A stretch of 64,000 bases of DNA from Prevotella jejuni. GTDB taxonomy: Bacteria > Bacteroidota > Bacteroidia > Bacteroidales > Bacteroidaceae. Position 1 is the stretch's first letter, and each line of letters begins with the position of its first letter. The stretch lies in contig NZ_FZNZ01000018.1 in NCBI RefSeq assembly GCF_900187995.1, positions 17,477 through 81,476 on the forward strand, written 5' to 3'. Positions 51,149 through 64,000 of this stretch are shown here, one piece after another. The notes under the pieces were generated by a model. The model ran no database searches, was not told where the DNA came from, and saw nothing but the letters and a program-made list of their open reading frames with translations. The translations under genes were made by a program, and so were the position numbers.

Positions 51149-53179
51149 ATGGACAATTCAAAACCGAACAACAAGCCGAATATGCCAAAATTCAATATGA
51201 ATTGGCTTTACATATTCGTTATCATTGCCCTCGGAGTAGTGTTCTTTGCGGGAGGAAATGGAATATTTCCGTCAAGTGCAGGTGTAGATAAGGATTATAC
51301 CACCTTTAAGCAATATGTTGCAAAAGGCTATGGTACGAAAGTCGTTATCAATAGGAACGACAACACCCTACGCATGTATGTTAGCCCAAACCACATCCGT
51401 GACATCTTCAAGAAAGGCACAAAAGAAGTAGGAACAGCCCCATACGTAAACGTAGAGATTGGGTCTGTTGACAAAGTTGAGACTTTCCTCGATCAAGCTG
51501 TAGCCCAAAAAAAGATTGCAAGCTATAGTTATGAGAACAAATCAAGCAATACCATCCTTGATATTCTTGGTTCTATCGCACCATGGATATTCTTCTTTGG
51601 TATCTGGTATTTCCTCATGCGCCGCATGGGCGGAGGTGGCAGCGGAGGCGGTAGTGTCTTCAGTGTTGGCAAGTCTAAGGCTAAGCTTTATGAAAAGGCC
51701 AATGAGATGGGCATCACCTTCAAGGATGTTGCGGGCCAGACGGGTGCTAAACAGGAGGTAGAAGAGATTGTTGAGTTCTTGAAGAACCCTAAGAAATACA
51801 CCGACTTAGGCGGTAAGATACCTAAGGGAGCACTGCTTGTTGGACCTCCGGGAACGGGTAAGACGCTCTTGGCAAAGGCCGTTGCAGGCGAAGCAGGAGT
51901 ACCTTTCTTCTCTATGAGTGGTTCTGATTTCGTTGAAATGTTTGTCGGTGTCGGTGCCAGTCGAGTTCGTGATGTATTCCATCAAGCTAAGGAGAAGTCA
52001 CCTTGTATCATCTTTATTGACGAGATTGATGCCGTGGGTCGTGCGCGTTCAAAGAACCCAGCAATGGGAGGAAACGATGAGCGTGAGAACACACTCAACG
52101 CCCTTCTGACAGAGATGGACGGCTTCGGAACGAACTCAGGTGTTATCGTTCTTGCAGCAACCAACCGTGTAGACATGCTCGACAAAGCCCTCCTTCGTGC
52201 CGGACGTTTCGACCGTCAGATACACGTTGACCTACCCGACTTGCCTGAACGCAAGGAGATTTTCCTTGTTCACATGCGTAACCTAAAGTTAGAGAAGAAC
52301 CTCGACATAGACCTTCTCGCACGTCAGACACCAGGTTTCTCAGGTGCTGATATCGCTAACGTATGTAACGAAGCTGCACTTATCGCAGCCCGTCATGATA
52401 GTAAAGAGGTAACAAAGCAGGATTTCCTTGACGCTGTCGATCGTATCATCGGTGGTCTTGAGAAGAAGACAAAGATACTGACAGCTGCCGAGAAGCGCAC
52501 CATCGCACTCCATGAGGCTGGTCATGCAACGATTAGTTGGTTCTGTGAACATGCCAACCCATTGGTTAAGGTGAGCATCGTACCACGTGGACAGGCACTC
52601 GGTGCAGCATGGTATTTACCAGAGGAACGCCCTATCACCACCAAGGAACAGATGCTCGACGAGATGTGTTCATTGCTGGGTGGACGTGCAGCAGAGGAAC
52701 TCTTCACTGGTCATATATCCACAGGAGCGATAAACGACCTCGAGCGTGCCACTAAGAGTGCATACGGTATGATAGCTTATGCAGGTATGAGTGACAAGTT
52801 GCCAAACATCTGTTATTATAATAATGACGAATACAACTTCCAGAAGCCATACTCTGACACGACGGCTAAGACCATCGATGAAGAAGTACTGAAGATGGTT
52901 AACGGACAGTATGCACGTGCAAAGCAAATCCTCTCAGAGCATAAAGAGGGTCATAACCGCCTGGCACAACTTCTTGTTGAACGTGAGGTTATCATGGCAG
53001 AAGACGTTGAAGAAATCTTCGGAAAGCGTCCATGGGTAAGTCGCACAGATGAGTTACTCCACCAGGAGGAGAACTCTCAGCCTAAATTAGAGGATATGCC
53101 AGAAGAGGTTAAGCAAGCTCAAGCAGAGCACGAAGCAATGAAGGCAAAGGAAGAAAACGACAAAGCCAGTGACTTATAA
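51149..53179 (+). CDS. ftsH: ATP-dependent zinc metalloprotease FtsH
   Basis: A 676-residue inner-membrane AAA+ protease. It has two N-terminal membrane helices (about residues 17-36 and 137-155) flanking a periplasmic domain, then the AAA module with Walker A GPPGTGKT at residues 232-239, Walker [13 protein letters not shown], and [23 protein letters not shown]. The protease motif HEAGH has His455, Glu456 and His459. The C-terminus is acidic and low in complexity. It degrades membrane and some cytosolic proteins. Complete and typical, and in an operon with rsfS and cdsA. Confidence 0.96.
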   Translation: MDNSKPNNKPNMPKFNMNWLYIFVIIALGVVFFAGGNGIFPSSAGVDKDYTTFKQYVAKGYGTKVVINRNDNTLRMYVSPNHIRDIFKKGTKEVGTAPYVNVEIGSVDKVETFLDQAVAQKKIASYSYENKSSNTILDILGSIAPWIFFFGIWYFLMRRMGGGGSGGGSVFSVGKSKAKLYEKANEMGITFKDVAGQTGAKQEVEEIVEFLKNPKKYTDLGGKIPKGALLVGPPGTGKTLLAKAVAGEAGVPFFSMSGSDFVEMFVGVGASRVRDVFHQAKEKSPCIIFIDEIDAVGRARSKNPAMGGNDERENTLNALLTEMDGFGTNSGVIVLAATNRVDMLDKALLRAGRFDRQIHVDLPDLPERKEIFLVHMRNLKLEKNLDIDLLARQTPGFSGADIANVCNEAALIAARHDSKEVTKQDFLDAVDRIIGGLEKKTKILTAAEKRTIALHEAGHATISWFCEHANPLVKVSIVPRGQALGAAWYLPEERPITTKEQMLDEMCSLLGGRAAEELFTGHISTGAINDLERATKSAYGMIAYAGMSDKLPNICYYNNDEYNFQKPYSDTTAKTIDEEVLKMVNGQYARAKQILSEHKEGHNRLAQLLVEREVIMAEDVEEIFGKRPWVSRTDELLHQEENSQPKLEDMPEEVKQAQAEHEAMKAKEENDKASDL

Positions 53180-53193
53180 ACATCTATACAGTT

Positions 53194-54066
53194 ATGAGTG
53201 ATAAACTAAAGAACTTGATTATAAGGGCTATAACGGGTGTGTTCTTCGTTGTTGCGATGGTGTTAGGTATCCTTCACCCTCACGGACTGATTGCTCTTTT
53301 CGCACTCATCACGGGCCTTTCCGTATGGGAATACACTGGACTGGTGAACAACATCAAAGGAGTAAAGGTAAACCGGTTTATATCAACCATCGCAGGTGTC
53401 TATTTCTTTCTGTCGGTTGCAGGGCTATGTGTGACACCCATTGAAGGTTTCATCGTCTTTGTACCCTATGTTCTGACCATCATCTACATGTTTATTTCAG
53501 AACTCTACTTGAAGAATGAGAACCCTGTCAACAGTTGGGCATACACGATGTTAGGCCAGATGTACATCGTACTGCCTTTCTCTTTGATTAACGTATTGGC
53601 TTTTCAACAGGTAGGACCGGGCCAGATAACTTTTGACTTCCTCCTTCCGTTGAGTATCTTCATCTTCCTTTGGACCAACGACACAGGCGCTTACGTATGT
53701 GGATCGCTCTTTGGCAAGCATAAACTCTTCCCACGTATCAGTCCTAAAAAGAGCTGGGAAGGAAGTATCGGTGGCGGTATTCTCGTTCTGATTGTGGCTG
53801 GTGTCATTGGCTACTTCGCCAACAACAGTGGTACACCTCACGTGCTAAGTATTCCTGCATGGGTAGGTCTTGGACTCGTCGTCGTATTCTTCGGGACGTG
53901 GGGCGACCTTGTAGAGAGTCTTCTTAAACGTACACTCGGTGTTAAGGATAGCGGTAACATCTTACCAGGACATGGTGGAATGCTCGACCGTTTCGACTCT
54001 TCTCTCTTAGCAATACCAGCAGCTGTCGTGTATCTCTACACGCTGACCTTCTGGATTCAACACTGA
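53194..54066 (+). CDS. cdsA: Phosphatidate cytidylyltransferase
   Basis: CdsA makes CDP-diacylglycerol, the branch point of phospholipid synthesis. The 290-residue protein has several membrane segments and the C-terminal signature SLLKRTLGVKDSGNILPGHGGMLDRFDS, with the metal-binding Asp residues in PGHGGMLDRFDS and the earlier FLWTNDTGAYVCGSLFGKH motif. The start is 14 bp after the ftsH stop, so translated from the same message. A hairpin terminator follows. Confidence 0.95.
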   Translation: MSDKLKNLIIRAITGVFFVVAMVLGILHPHGLIALFALITGLSVWEYTGLVNNIKGVKVNRFISTIAGVYFFLSVAGLCVTPIEGFIVFVPYVLTIIYMFISELYLKNENPVNSWAYTMLGQMYIVLPFSLINVLAFQQVGPGQITFDFLLPLSIFIFLWTNDTGAYVCGSLFGKHKLFPRISPKKSWEGSIGGGILVLIVAGVIGYFANNSGTPHVLSIPAWVGLGLVVVFFGTWGDLVESLLKRTLGVKDSGNILPGHGGMLDRFDSSLLAIPAAVVYLYTLTFWIQH

Positions 54067-54088
54067 TTAATAATGATATAACAGACGT

Positions 54089-54120
54089 ATAGGGACAGAC
54101 AAAGCCGTCTGTCCCTATCG
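54089..54120 (+). terminator. Terminator after the rsfS-ftsH-cdsA operon
   Basis: ATAGGGACAGAC (54089-54100) pairs perfectly with GTCTGTCCCTAT (54107-54118); a weak T run (CGTGTTT) follows. Confidence 0.7.
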
Positions 54121-54147
54121 TGTTTATAACCTCATCATATTCTGACA

Positions 54148-54795
54148 ATGAACACAACACCCATAGTAGATTGTCTTCGACAAGCTTTCGACTATTACAA
54201 TGCCCTCATCTTTGGTGGTAAACTACCCGTACCAAAGCTAAAGTGGTCGTATGCTAAGACTCGATTGGGACAGATGGCATGCAAAAGAAAGATGAGCTTA
54301 GGGCGTACGACGTATTATGACTATTGTATTTCCGTCTCTAACTATTATCAGTTAACGAAGGAGGAGATAGACGATGTGCTCATTCACGAGATGATACACT
54401 ACACCATCGCCTACACAGGTCTGAAAGACACCGCTCCACATGGCATTGTCTTCCGGGGTATGATGGACAAGATAAACCGTACTTTCGGCAGACACATCAC
54501 CATCTCCGTGCGCACACGCAACCTCCAACCTCGCATAGCACAACAATCCAAGAACTTTCTCATATTAGCGTTAGAGATGAAAGATGGCAAATATTTCCTT
54601 TCTTCCGTCAACCCCTCTTTCGCAAGGAAATTGTCGCTCTCTCTTGCTCGCATGCATGAGATAGTTCATTACGCATGGTATCAATCACAAGACGAGTACT
54701 TCCACAACATGCCATGCGTGCGTTCTTTACGGGGCAAACAAGTGTCGAAAGAGGTCTATACAACGATGATTGAGAAGATGAAACGACTCAAATAA
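54148..54795 (+). CDS. SprT-like zinc metallopeptidase-domain protein
   Basis: A 215-residue protein with the SprT-family N-terminal helix (FDYYNALIFGGKLPVPKLKWS), the HExxH motif VLIHEMIHYTIAY (His80, Glu81, His84), and HGIVFRGMMDKINRTFG, which supplies a third His as zinc ligand. SprT-like domains in eukaryotic Spartan cleave DNA-protein crosslinks; bacterial function is not settled. The C-terminal part is basic (SFARKLSLSLARM). It lies alone between the cdsA operon and the beta-galactosidase locus. Confidence 0.85.
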   Translation: MNTTPIVDCLRQAFDYYNALIFGGKLPVPKLKWSYAKTRLGQMACKRKMSLGRTTYYDYCISVSNYYQLTKEEIDDVLIHEMIHYTIAYTGLKDTAPHGIVFRGMMDKINRTFGRHITISVRTRNLQPRIAQQSKNFLILALEMKDGKYFLSSVNPSFARKLSLSLARMHEIVHYAWYQSQDEYFHNMPCVRSLRGKQVSKEVYTTMIEKMKRLK

Positions 54796-54818
54796 AAGTC
54801 TCATAGAGTCCCTTATCC

Positions 54819-54910
54819 GAATTATTTTCACGACAAGAAAGAATTATTTTCACGACAAGAAATATTTTTTTTCATGAAGAAAAATATTTTTCTTCATGAA
54901 AAAAAATTAG
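54819..54910. repeat. AT-rich TTCATGAA palindromic repeat, copy 4
   Basis: Starts CGAATTATTTTCACGA and holds TTTTCACGACAAGAAA, TTTCATGAAGAAAAATATTT and TTCTTCATGAAAAAAAATTA units. Closest to copy 1. Confidence 0.65.
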
Positions 54911-54955
54911 AAACAACTACCCCATGGGGGATGTACACCCTACTGAAATAATACA

Positions 54956-54990
54956 AAAACGCCTTTGCAGGAGTCCCGCAAAGGCGTTTT
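54956..54990 (-). terminator. Terminator of the beta-galactosidase gene
   Basis: AAAACGCCTTTGC (54956-54968) pairs perfectly with GCAAAGGCGTTTT (54978-54990). On the minus strand it ends the beta-galactosidase transcript, 27 nt after the stop codon. Confidence 0.85.
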
Positions 54991-55016
54991 CTGTATTATA
55001 AAATATGCCTATCAGC

Positions 55017-58196
<3,180 letters not shown>

Positions 58197-58307
58197 TTAG
58201 GTTTCTATCTTAAAGTTCCTTAACTCACACAAAGAGCATATATAAGGATAACACAACAAAATTAACAAAAAAAACTGTAATCGTCGACTTATATCCCGAA
58301 AAACACG

Positions 58308-58315
58308 TATATTTG
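58308..58315 (+). promoter_or_regulatory. -7 box of the susC-susD operon
   Basis: TATATTTG followed by CATAGATAATC, 41 nt before the chosen susC start. Confidence 0.6.
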
Positions 58316-58355
58316 CATAGATAATCAGTATAAATAACATTTATTGTATCCTAAT

Positions 58356-61091
58356 ATGGCCAGACAACACTCCCTAAACCGCTCAATTGTTTGTTGCCTT
58401 TTGATGATTAGTTCTACCACTGTAGCAAATGCACAGAGCAGACATAAGGCAATTACTCACAAACATAAGCAGCCATTATTTATCGTCAATGACACCCTTC
58501 CTATTGTCGGTTCTATGGCAAAGGTAGGTGAGAAACAGATGAATAAAGGTTTGGTAAACTCAGCCATCAGCGCCCTCTCTGGACAAGCCGTTGGTGTGAA
58601 TGTCGTAACAAGTGGACAGGATCGAATGGCAATGTTGACCAGTGTGCGCGTTCGTGGTACCACTTCGCTTACAGGAGGCAACGACCCTCTGGTCCTCATA
58701 GATGGTGTCTCGTCTGATTTAGCTACTCTTTCCACTATCTACCCGGCTGATATAGAAAGCTTTACTATCCTAAAGAATGCCTCTGAAACATCTAAGTATG
58801 GTTCAAGAGGAGCAGCGGGTGTTATCGAAGTAAAGACGAAACGTGGTAATGGCGGTAAGTTTCAAATCTATTATGATGGGACTGCAGGCTTCGATGTAGT
58901 GTACAAACGCCTTCGAATGCTTAATGCTGCAGAGTACATAAGTGCGGCTAAAGCATTGGGATTAGACTATGTTGACAAGGGTTATGATACCGATTTCCAA
59001 AAGGAAATAGTACGAACAGGCTTCGTAAACTCGCATCACGTTGCTTTTAGTGGGGGTAGTGACAAGTCTAACTATCGTGCCTCATTAGGCTATGTACGTG
59101 GACAAACGGTCATTAAGGACAAGAACTACAATAACTTCGTGGCTAAGTTGGATATCTCACAGCTTGCTTTTGATGAGAAGCTAAAGATAGACTTCGGTGT
59201 GTTCGGCTCTTCTCAACAAGACGATAAGATATTTGATATACAAGCATTATCCTACTCTACCGCTGCTATGAACCCTACCCTCCCCTTCCATAAGGTAGGA
59301 ACAGGATGGCAGAGGAACGGTAATGCTTCACAGATAGGACCAACAGAACCACTGCTGTTTGAGCGTAATGATGAGAAGAATCTCACGTTCAATTCTCACC
59401 TGCAATTATCTTTGCAGTTAGCACATAACCTACAATTAGCGGCCTTAGGTTCCTATTCTTACACCTCAACAGAGAATGGTAAGTTTGCTCCTACGTGGGT
59501 TTGGGCACAGGGATTGGCGTATAGAGGAGAGCGAAAGACCGAAGATATGTTAGGAAACATCTCTCTTGACTGGAAGAACCATTGGGGTGCAAATGCCTTG
59601 TCAGCCACCCTCCTCGCTGAATATCAGAAGAGAAAGGTAGCTGCCTTTTGGACTCAAGTAAAGGGATTGACCAACAACAACTTTGGTTATGACAATCTTG
59701 CAGCAGGCTCTGACCGCCCGTACGGAGGAACAGGAAGCAGCTATGCCGACCCAAGTCTTACCTCTTTTATGGGTACTCTATCCTATACGCTACTCGACAG
59801 ATACACCCTTAACCTGACAACACGTGCTGATGGTTCGTCAATGGTAGGCAAAGATCATACCTGGGGTATCTTCCCTTCTATCTCAGCAAGCTGGGATTTA
59901 AAGAAGGAAAGGTTCCTTCGTAACTGCAATACCATTAGTCTATTGAACCTCCGAACGGGCTATGGTAGGTCAGGAAACCTTGGTGGCATTAGTTCTTATC
60001 TTACTTTAAGACAGTATATCCCAGTAGGTTTAGTGCCATACAACGGTACACCTACTGTGACAATGGGTACCTTGCGTAATAGTAATCCAGACTTACGTTG
60101 GGAGACACGCAGCACTTTCAATATCGGTACCGACCTTGGTTTGTTCAACAACCGACTCCTTCTTACGGCAGAGTACTACTATTCCAAGACAACAGATATG
60201 CTCTATGAATACGACGTACCAGTACCTACCTTCGCCTTTGACAAGCTATTAGCAAATATCGGATCTATGTCTAACAGCGGTTTTGAAGTGGGTATTGGCC
60301 TTGTTCCTATATCAAAGAAAGACATGGAGCTCAACGTCAATATCAATATGGCATGGCAACGGAATAGACTCCTGTCACTCAATGGTAAACATAATGGAAG
60401 ACAGATGACTGCATCAGAAATAACCCCTATCGGTGGTATGAATGGTGCTGGTTTCCATGGTGGATATAGTGATATTCTTTATCAGATAGTAGGTCAACCC
60501 TTAGGCGTTTTCTATCTTCCTCACTGCAAAGGAATTGTTGACAACGGACATGGACACTACAAGTATGACATTGCCGACTTAAACAATGACAACGTAATCG
60601 ACCTCAGCGACCATGGTGATCGGTATATTGCAGGACAGGCAACACCTAAGATGACGCTGGGTTCTAATATAAGTTTCAGATACAAAGACTTCGACATCTC
60701 TCTACAAATGAACGGTGCTTTCGGACATAAGATATTTAATGGTACGGCACTGTCGTTTATGAACATGTCGAATTTCCCTGACTATAACGTGCTTGCAGAA
60801 GCTCCTTCACGGAACATTGTAGACCAGAATGTGACTGACTACTGGCTGGAACGCGGTGATTACCTGAACTTTGATTATCTCACGATAGGCTGGAACACAC
60901 CCGTTAAAAACAAGTATATCAATTCTCTACGCATGTCTTTTAGCATCAACAACCTTGCTACTATCACAGGCTACAGTGGCTTAACACCAATCATCAACAG
61001 CTATGTAGTAGACAACACCTTAGGTATTGACGACAAGCGAACCTACCCTCCTTATCGTACCTACTCTATCGGTGTGAGCATTAAGTTCTAA
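58356..61091 (+). CDS. SusC/RagA-family TonB-dependent outer-membrane receptor (short N-terminus)
   Basis: About 911 residues: signal peptide (SIVCCLLMISSTTVANAQ), a plug domain (from GLVNSAISALSGQAVGVNVV through RVRGTTSLTGGNDPLVLIDG, GSRGAAGVIEVKTKRG) and a large beta barrel ending YRTYSIGVSIKF. The typical SusC carboxypeptidase-like regulatory domain (about 80-90 residues before the plug) is missing; the plug begins within about 40 residues of the mature N-terminus. I use the ATG at 58356; an in-frame TTG at 58344 would add 4 residues. It imports oligosaccharides with the SusD-like lipoprotein encoded next. Confidence 0.92.
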   Translation: MARQHSLNRSIVCCLLMISSTTVANAQSRHKAITHKHKQPLFIVNDTLPIVGSMAKVGEKQMNKGLVNSAISALSGQAVGVNVVTSGQDRMAMLTSVRVRGTTSLTGGNDPLVLIDGVSSDLATLSTIYPADIESFTILKNASETSKYGSRGAAGVIEVKTKRGNGGKFQIYYDGTAGFDVVYKRLRMLNAAEYISAAKALGLDYVDKGYDTDFQKEIVRTGFVNSHHVAFSGGSDKSNYRASLGYVRGQTVIKDKNYNNFVAKLDISQLAFDEKLKIDFGVFGSSQQDDKIFDIQALSYSTAAMNPTLPFHKVGTGWQRNGNASQIGPTEPLLFERNDEKNLTFNSHLQLSLQLAHNLQLAALGSYSYTSTENGKFAPTWVWAQGLAYRGERKTEDMLGNISLDWKNHWGANALSATLLAEYQKRKVAAFWTQVKGLTNNNFGYDNLAAGSDRPYGGTGSSYADPSLTSFMGTLSYTLLDRYTLNLTTRADGSSMVGKDHTWGIFPSISASWDLKKERFLRNCNTISLLNLRTGYGRSGNLGGISSYLTLRQYIPVGLVPYNGTPTVTMGTLRNSNPDLRWETRSTFNIGTDLGLFNNRLLLTAEYYYSKTTDMLYEYDVPVPTFAFDKLLANIGSMSNSGFEVGIGLVPISKKDMELNVNINMAWQRNRLLSLNGKHNGRQMTASEITPIGGMNGAGFHGGYSDILYQIVGQPLGVFYLPHCKGIVDNGHGHYKYDIADLNNDNVIDLSDHGDRYIAGQATPKMTLGSNISFRYKDFDISLQMNGAFGHKIFNGTALSFMNMSNFPDYNVLAEAPSRNIVDQNVTDYWLERGDYLNFDYLTIGWNTPVKNKYINSLRMSFSINNLATITGYSGLTPIINSYVVDNTLGIDDKRTYPPYRTYSIGVSIKF

Positions 61092-61123
61092 GTACTTTAA
61101 CGCAACATAAACAACTATCAAGT

Positions 61124-62743
61124 ATGAAATACCTACTTCGACCACTCCTGTTCATGGCCCTCATCTCCCTTACGGGCTGTTTGGACGAAAACAGCAAAGA
61201 CCGACTTGACGAGCAACAAGTCTACACTACAGACAAAGACGTGTATGTCAATGCTGTTGCAACCTTATATAATTACATTGGCGGCGACAAAGACAGTGAA
61301 GGACTACAAGGTACCTATCGGGGTGTGTACGACTATAATACGTTCACAACCGACGAGGCCATCATCCCTATTCGTGGTGGTGACTGGTATGACGGAGGTT
61401 TTTGGATTGACTTATACACACACAACTGGGCCGAAGATAGCAAACCGCTCTACGACACATGGAAATATTTATATAAGGTGATCGTGTTCAGTAATGATGG
61501 ACTTTCTACTATCGAACGACATAAACAACTGCTAACTGACGAACAGTATAAGACTTATAAGGCAGAGGTTAGGGCTATTCGTGCCTTATACTACTATTAT
61601 CTTATGGACATGTTCGGCAATATTCCCTTAGTAACAACAGTAAATGAAGATACTGAAAACGCTGAACAGGCAAGTCGTCCTGAGGTATATAAGTTCATTG
61701 TTAAGGAACTGCAAGAGGTCGCTCCCCTACTCCCTACAGGGCATAGCAACCATGCTGGCGTGTATTATGGACGTGTGACACGCTCTGTTGCCAACTTCCT
61801 CCTTGCTAAGTTAATGCTTAATGGTGAGGTCTACTCTGATGCCGATTGGACCGACAATCAGCGTCCTGATGGTAGGCAAACTTACTTTACTGTTGACGGT
61901 CAACAGATGAATATATGGCAAGCCTGCAAGTATTACTGTGATAAGGTGACTGCCGATGGCTTCACCTTAGCACCAGACTATCTCAGTAACTTCTATGTTC
62001 ACAATGAGGATTCACCAGAGAATATCTTTATCATCCCGCTCGACAAACACCTTTATAAGAGTCAGTTCCAGTATCTGTTCCGCTCTCGTCACTACGCACA
62101 TGGCGGTGCCTTTGGTACAAGCTCTGAGAATGGAGCCTCAGCAACCGTCTCAACTGTGAGGACTTTCGGCTATGGAACTAACCATGTAGACAATCGTTAC
62201 GCCTACAACCTCTACTCTGACACGGTTCGTGTAGACGGGAATATCATCCGTTTAGAGAATGGTCAGCCGCTTGTCTATGTACCACTTGCAGTAGAGCCAA
62301 CCCTCACAAACAGCCCATATATCAAGACGGCAGGGGCAAGAATGGCTAAGTATGAGGTGGACCGTACCGCCTTTAACGATGGTAAAAGCCCTGATAACGA
62401 CATTGTTCTCTTCCGTTATGCTGATGTGTTACTGATGAAGGCAGAGGCCGAAGTACGCAATGGAGAGAATGGTGATAGGGAACTTAACCTCGTCAGAAGT
62501 CGTAGTGGAATGGGCTACAGAACAGCTACCTTGGATAATATCTTGGCCGAACGCCTTATGGAACTGATGTGGGAAGGCTGGCGCCGCAACGACCTCATCC
62601 GCTTTGATCGCTTCCATCAGTCCTACGACCAACGTACTGCACCTGCAACAGAAGCCGACCGACATACTATTGTCTTCCCTATTCCTTCACGAGCATTAGA
62701 CCTCAATGAAAAGCTAAAACAGAATAAGGGGTATCAGAGTTAA
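61124..62743 (+). CDS. SusD/RagB-family outer-membrane lipoprotein
   Basis: A 539-residue lipoprotein (signal PLLFMALISLTGC, lipobox LTGC). It has the SusD fold with tetratricopeptide-like helices: YKTYKAEVRAIRALYYYYLM, DMFGNIPLVTTVNEDTENAE, and the C-terminal ADVLLMKAEAEVR followed by RRNDLIRFDRF typical of the family. SusD proteins bind glycans at the cell surface and pass them to SusC. The gene is 32 bp after susC; a terminator follows. Sugar specificity is not visible. Confidence 0.93.
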   Translation: MKYLLRPLLFMALISLTGCLDENSKDRLDEQQVYTTDKDVYVNAVATLYNYIGGDKDSEGLQGTYRGVYDYNTFTTDEAIIPIRGGDWYDGGFWIDLYTHNWAEDSKPLYDTWKYLYKVIVFSNDGLSTIERHKQLLTDEQYKTYKAEVRAIRALYYYYLMDMFGNIPLVTTVNEDTENAEQASRPEVYKFIVKELQEVAPLLPTGHSNHAGVYYGRVTRSVANFLLAKLMLNGEVYSDADWTDNQRPDGRQTYFTVDGQQMNIWQACKYYCDKVTADGFTLAPDYLSNFYVHNEDSPENIFIIPLDKHLYKSQFQYLFRSRHYAHGGAFGTSSENGASATVSTVRTFGYGTNHVDNRYAYNLYSDTVRVDGNIIRLENGQPLVYVPLAVEPTLTNSPYIKTAGARMAKYEVDRTAFNDGKSPDNDIVLFRYADVLLMKAEAEVRNGENGDRELNLVRSRSGMGYRTATLDNILAERLMELMWEGWRRNDLIRFDRFHQSYDQRTAPATEADRHTIVFPIPSRALDLNEKLKQNKGYQS

Positions 62744-62910
62744 TGGTTATCTTTCGCCTGTCTGACAGCTGGCTGCCTCTACCTTTACAATGTAGAGCAT
62801 GCTGTTTCATCATCGACACAAGGAGCGATACCCCCCCTATTCCACTACAAGGGAATATCGGGAAGAGGGCAATCACCCCTATATTGAAAACAAGAGTAGT
62901 ATAAACTAAA

Positions 62911-62949
62911 AAACGCAGAGATAGACAATTCCGTCTTTCCCTGCGTTTT
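62911..62949 (+). terminator. Terminator after the susC-susD operon
   Basis: AAACGCAGAGATAGAC pairs with GTCTTTCCCTGCGTTT with two mismatches, followed by TTC and a T-rich run. Confidence 0.75.
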
Positions 62950-63083
62950 CATTATGCTAAAGTTGTAAGAAAGGATAGTCTGTATGCCTCAGCTCTTAGG
63001 CCTGTCAACCCTCTTGACTTAGCAAGTCTACCGTCACCAGCTTATCCTCCCTTCCCTCCTTTGGATAAATAGGGGGTGGGGCT

Positions 63084-63896
63084 TTACATGTCCTCTTGGA
63101 ACAATGGGTCCTCAGGCACAACCATGATAGGCTTCTGCTGGGCAACCTTCAAAATATTCTCTGGTACATACTTATTGTCAACAACCAGACGGAAGGTGTA
63201 TTCATTGAACCAAGGATTACTCATAATCAAGTAACCATTCTGACCATAAGAGGCACTCCAAGAGTTCTCAACCTTCCATTTCTTAGGCTGACCGTTCTCA
63301 TCTAAGTCTACTGCCGTAAGTGTCATCGCATGCGTAGAACCACTGTCAAAGGTCGCTATGCGCTCTGCCTTGTTCATTGGGAAGGTCGTTCCAAAAAGTG
63401 TCCCATAGTCATAGTTATCCAAGTCAAGGTAACCACGCTTGCGATCGAGCTGCTTACCAACATCATAACTGGTGTACATCTTCGTCGAATCCTTCAAAGA
63501 AGCAATCGCCATCTTTGCTATCTCCTCCATAGGGAGGTTCACATACTTCCAGTTATGACCATCGTAGGTGTGGCGATCATACTCTATCTCGTAGGTCTTA
63601 TAGTAAGGACGACGAGGGTCATTCATGGCCATAATGAACGTACCATTAAGTGGTCCGCCCACCGTTTCTTTATAGAATTGCTGTGGAGTATAGGTCTTTG
63701 CCTTACCAATCTGCTTGCCGTTCTTATCCTTAAAAGCAAAGGTAAAAGTCTTCACAGGCTCGCCCAAAGAAAGTGAGAGAATATGATAGATACTACCCAA
63801 CATCTCTGTCTTACGTGCCTTAATAGCTGCCTTCGATTTCTTTTCAGCTACCATCTTACGTAATTCCAGTCCATACTCACGTAGTTTTGACGACAC
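63084..63896 (-). pseudogene. C-terminal half of a C1B-type cysteine peptidase (aminopeptidase C/PepC family)
   Basis: About 270 residues match the C-terminal half of PepC/bleomycin-hydrolase peptidases: SSKLREYGLELRKM, the catalytic His in FDSGSTHAMTLTAVD, and the catalytic Asn in KVENSWSASYGQNGYLIM. The N-terminal half, with the catalytic Cys (QGCGSCW-type), is absent. The frame continues upstream only to a TGA at 63939 without matching the family. Full-length relatives have 400-470 residues. Either the gene is broken, or its first half lies beyond the window in another frame. A GTG at 63896 could start a shortened protein that would lack peptidase activity. Confidence 0.65.
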
Positions 63897-64000
63897 TATC
63901 CCCGAAAAAGATTTCAGAATTTTATATCTTTCAGATAATCAATAGAATAACACCGAATAAAGAAGAAAAGGGTTACGATTTGGAAACGAGCGAGTTTCTT

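Overview
The window looks like a chromosome segment of a Prevotella-type bacterium (Bacteroidota). This is inferred from SusC/SusD proteins, a GH2 beta-galactosidase, putative type IX secretion C-terminal tails, DUF349/DUF5606/DUF4846 proteins, Bacteroidota gene orders (nusB-yajC-ybbR-coaE, rsfS-ftsH-cdsA, rplY-pth-S4) and many promoters with the Bacteroidota -7 box TAnnTTTG about 19-20 nt after a TTTG-like -33 box. I see no prophage, transposase, CRISPR array or rRNA operon. There is one tRNA, tRNA-Gln(CTG).

Layout. 0-7.5 kb: a Gfo/Idh/MocA oxidoreductase cut by the left edge, a secreted histidine phosphatase, a three-gene hipB-hipS-hipT kinase toxin-antitoxin operon behind three palindromic operators, a membrane protein of unknown function, then queuosine genes: queF and a queuosine-precursor transporter behind a convincing preQ1-I riboswitch. 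7.5-19 kb: secreted and envelope proteins, a Na+/Ca2+ exchanger, a Crp/Fnr regulator divergent from a hemerythrin-like protein, Hsp20 and a DUF4846 lipoprotein. 19-25 kb: housekeeping blocks (DUF5606-coaE-ybbR-yajC-nusB on the minus strand; rplY-pth-S4 on the plus strand). 26-38 kb: pepD, a YbhN-like membrane protein, rsmA-msrC, frr, rsgA, a HAD phosphatase and the lysS-gpsA-pgi set. 39-46 kb: a menaquinone operon (menI-menF-menD-menB-[four-helix protein]-menC-menE). 46-55 kb: corA with a structured leader, a DUF349 protein, a rhodanese, the tRNA, rsfS-ftsH-cdsA and a SprT-like protein. 55-64 kb: a small glycan locus (beta-galactosidase divergent from susC-susD) and the C-terminal half of a C1 peptidase.

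The most unusual content lies between genes. At least five families of short non-coding repeats recur: an 85-bp element with inverted ends (two copies); a roughly 210-255-bp element rich in GCCCTTCTTGCA (three copies); a roughly 90-bp AT-rich palindromic element built of TTCATGAA units (four copies); runs of a 9-nt GGCTTATTA-like unit (four places, three of them in the men operon); and a GC-rich long inverted repeat between frr and rsgA. The strongest functional findings are the preQ1-I riboswitch (perfect CUUG/CAAG pseudoknot), the HipBST operon with its operators, and a hairpin that would hide the corA ribosome-binding site. All statements come from reading the sequence; no database search was run.
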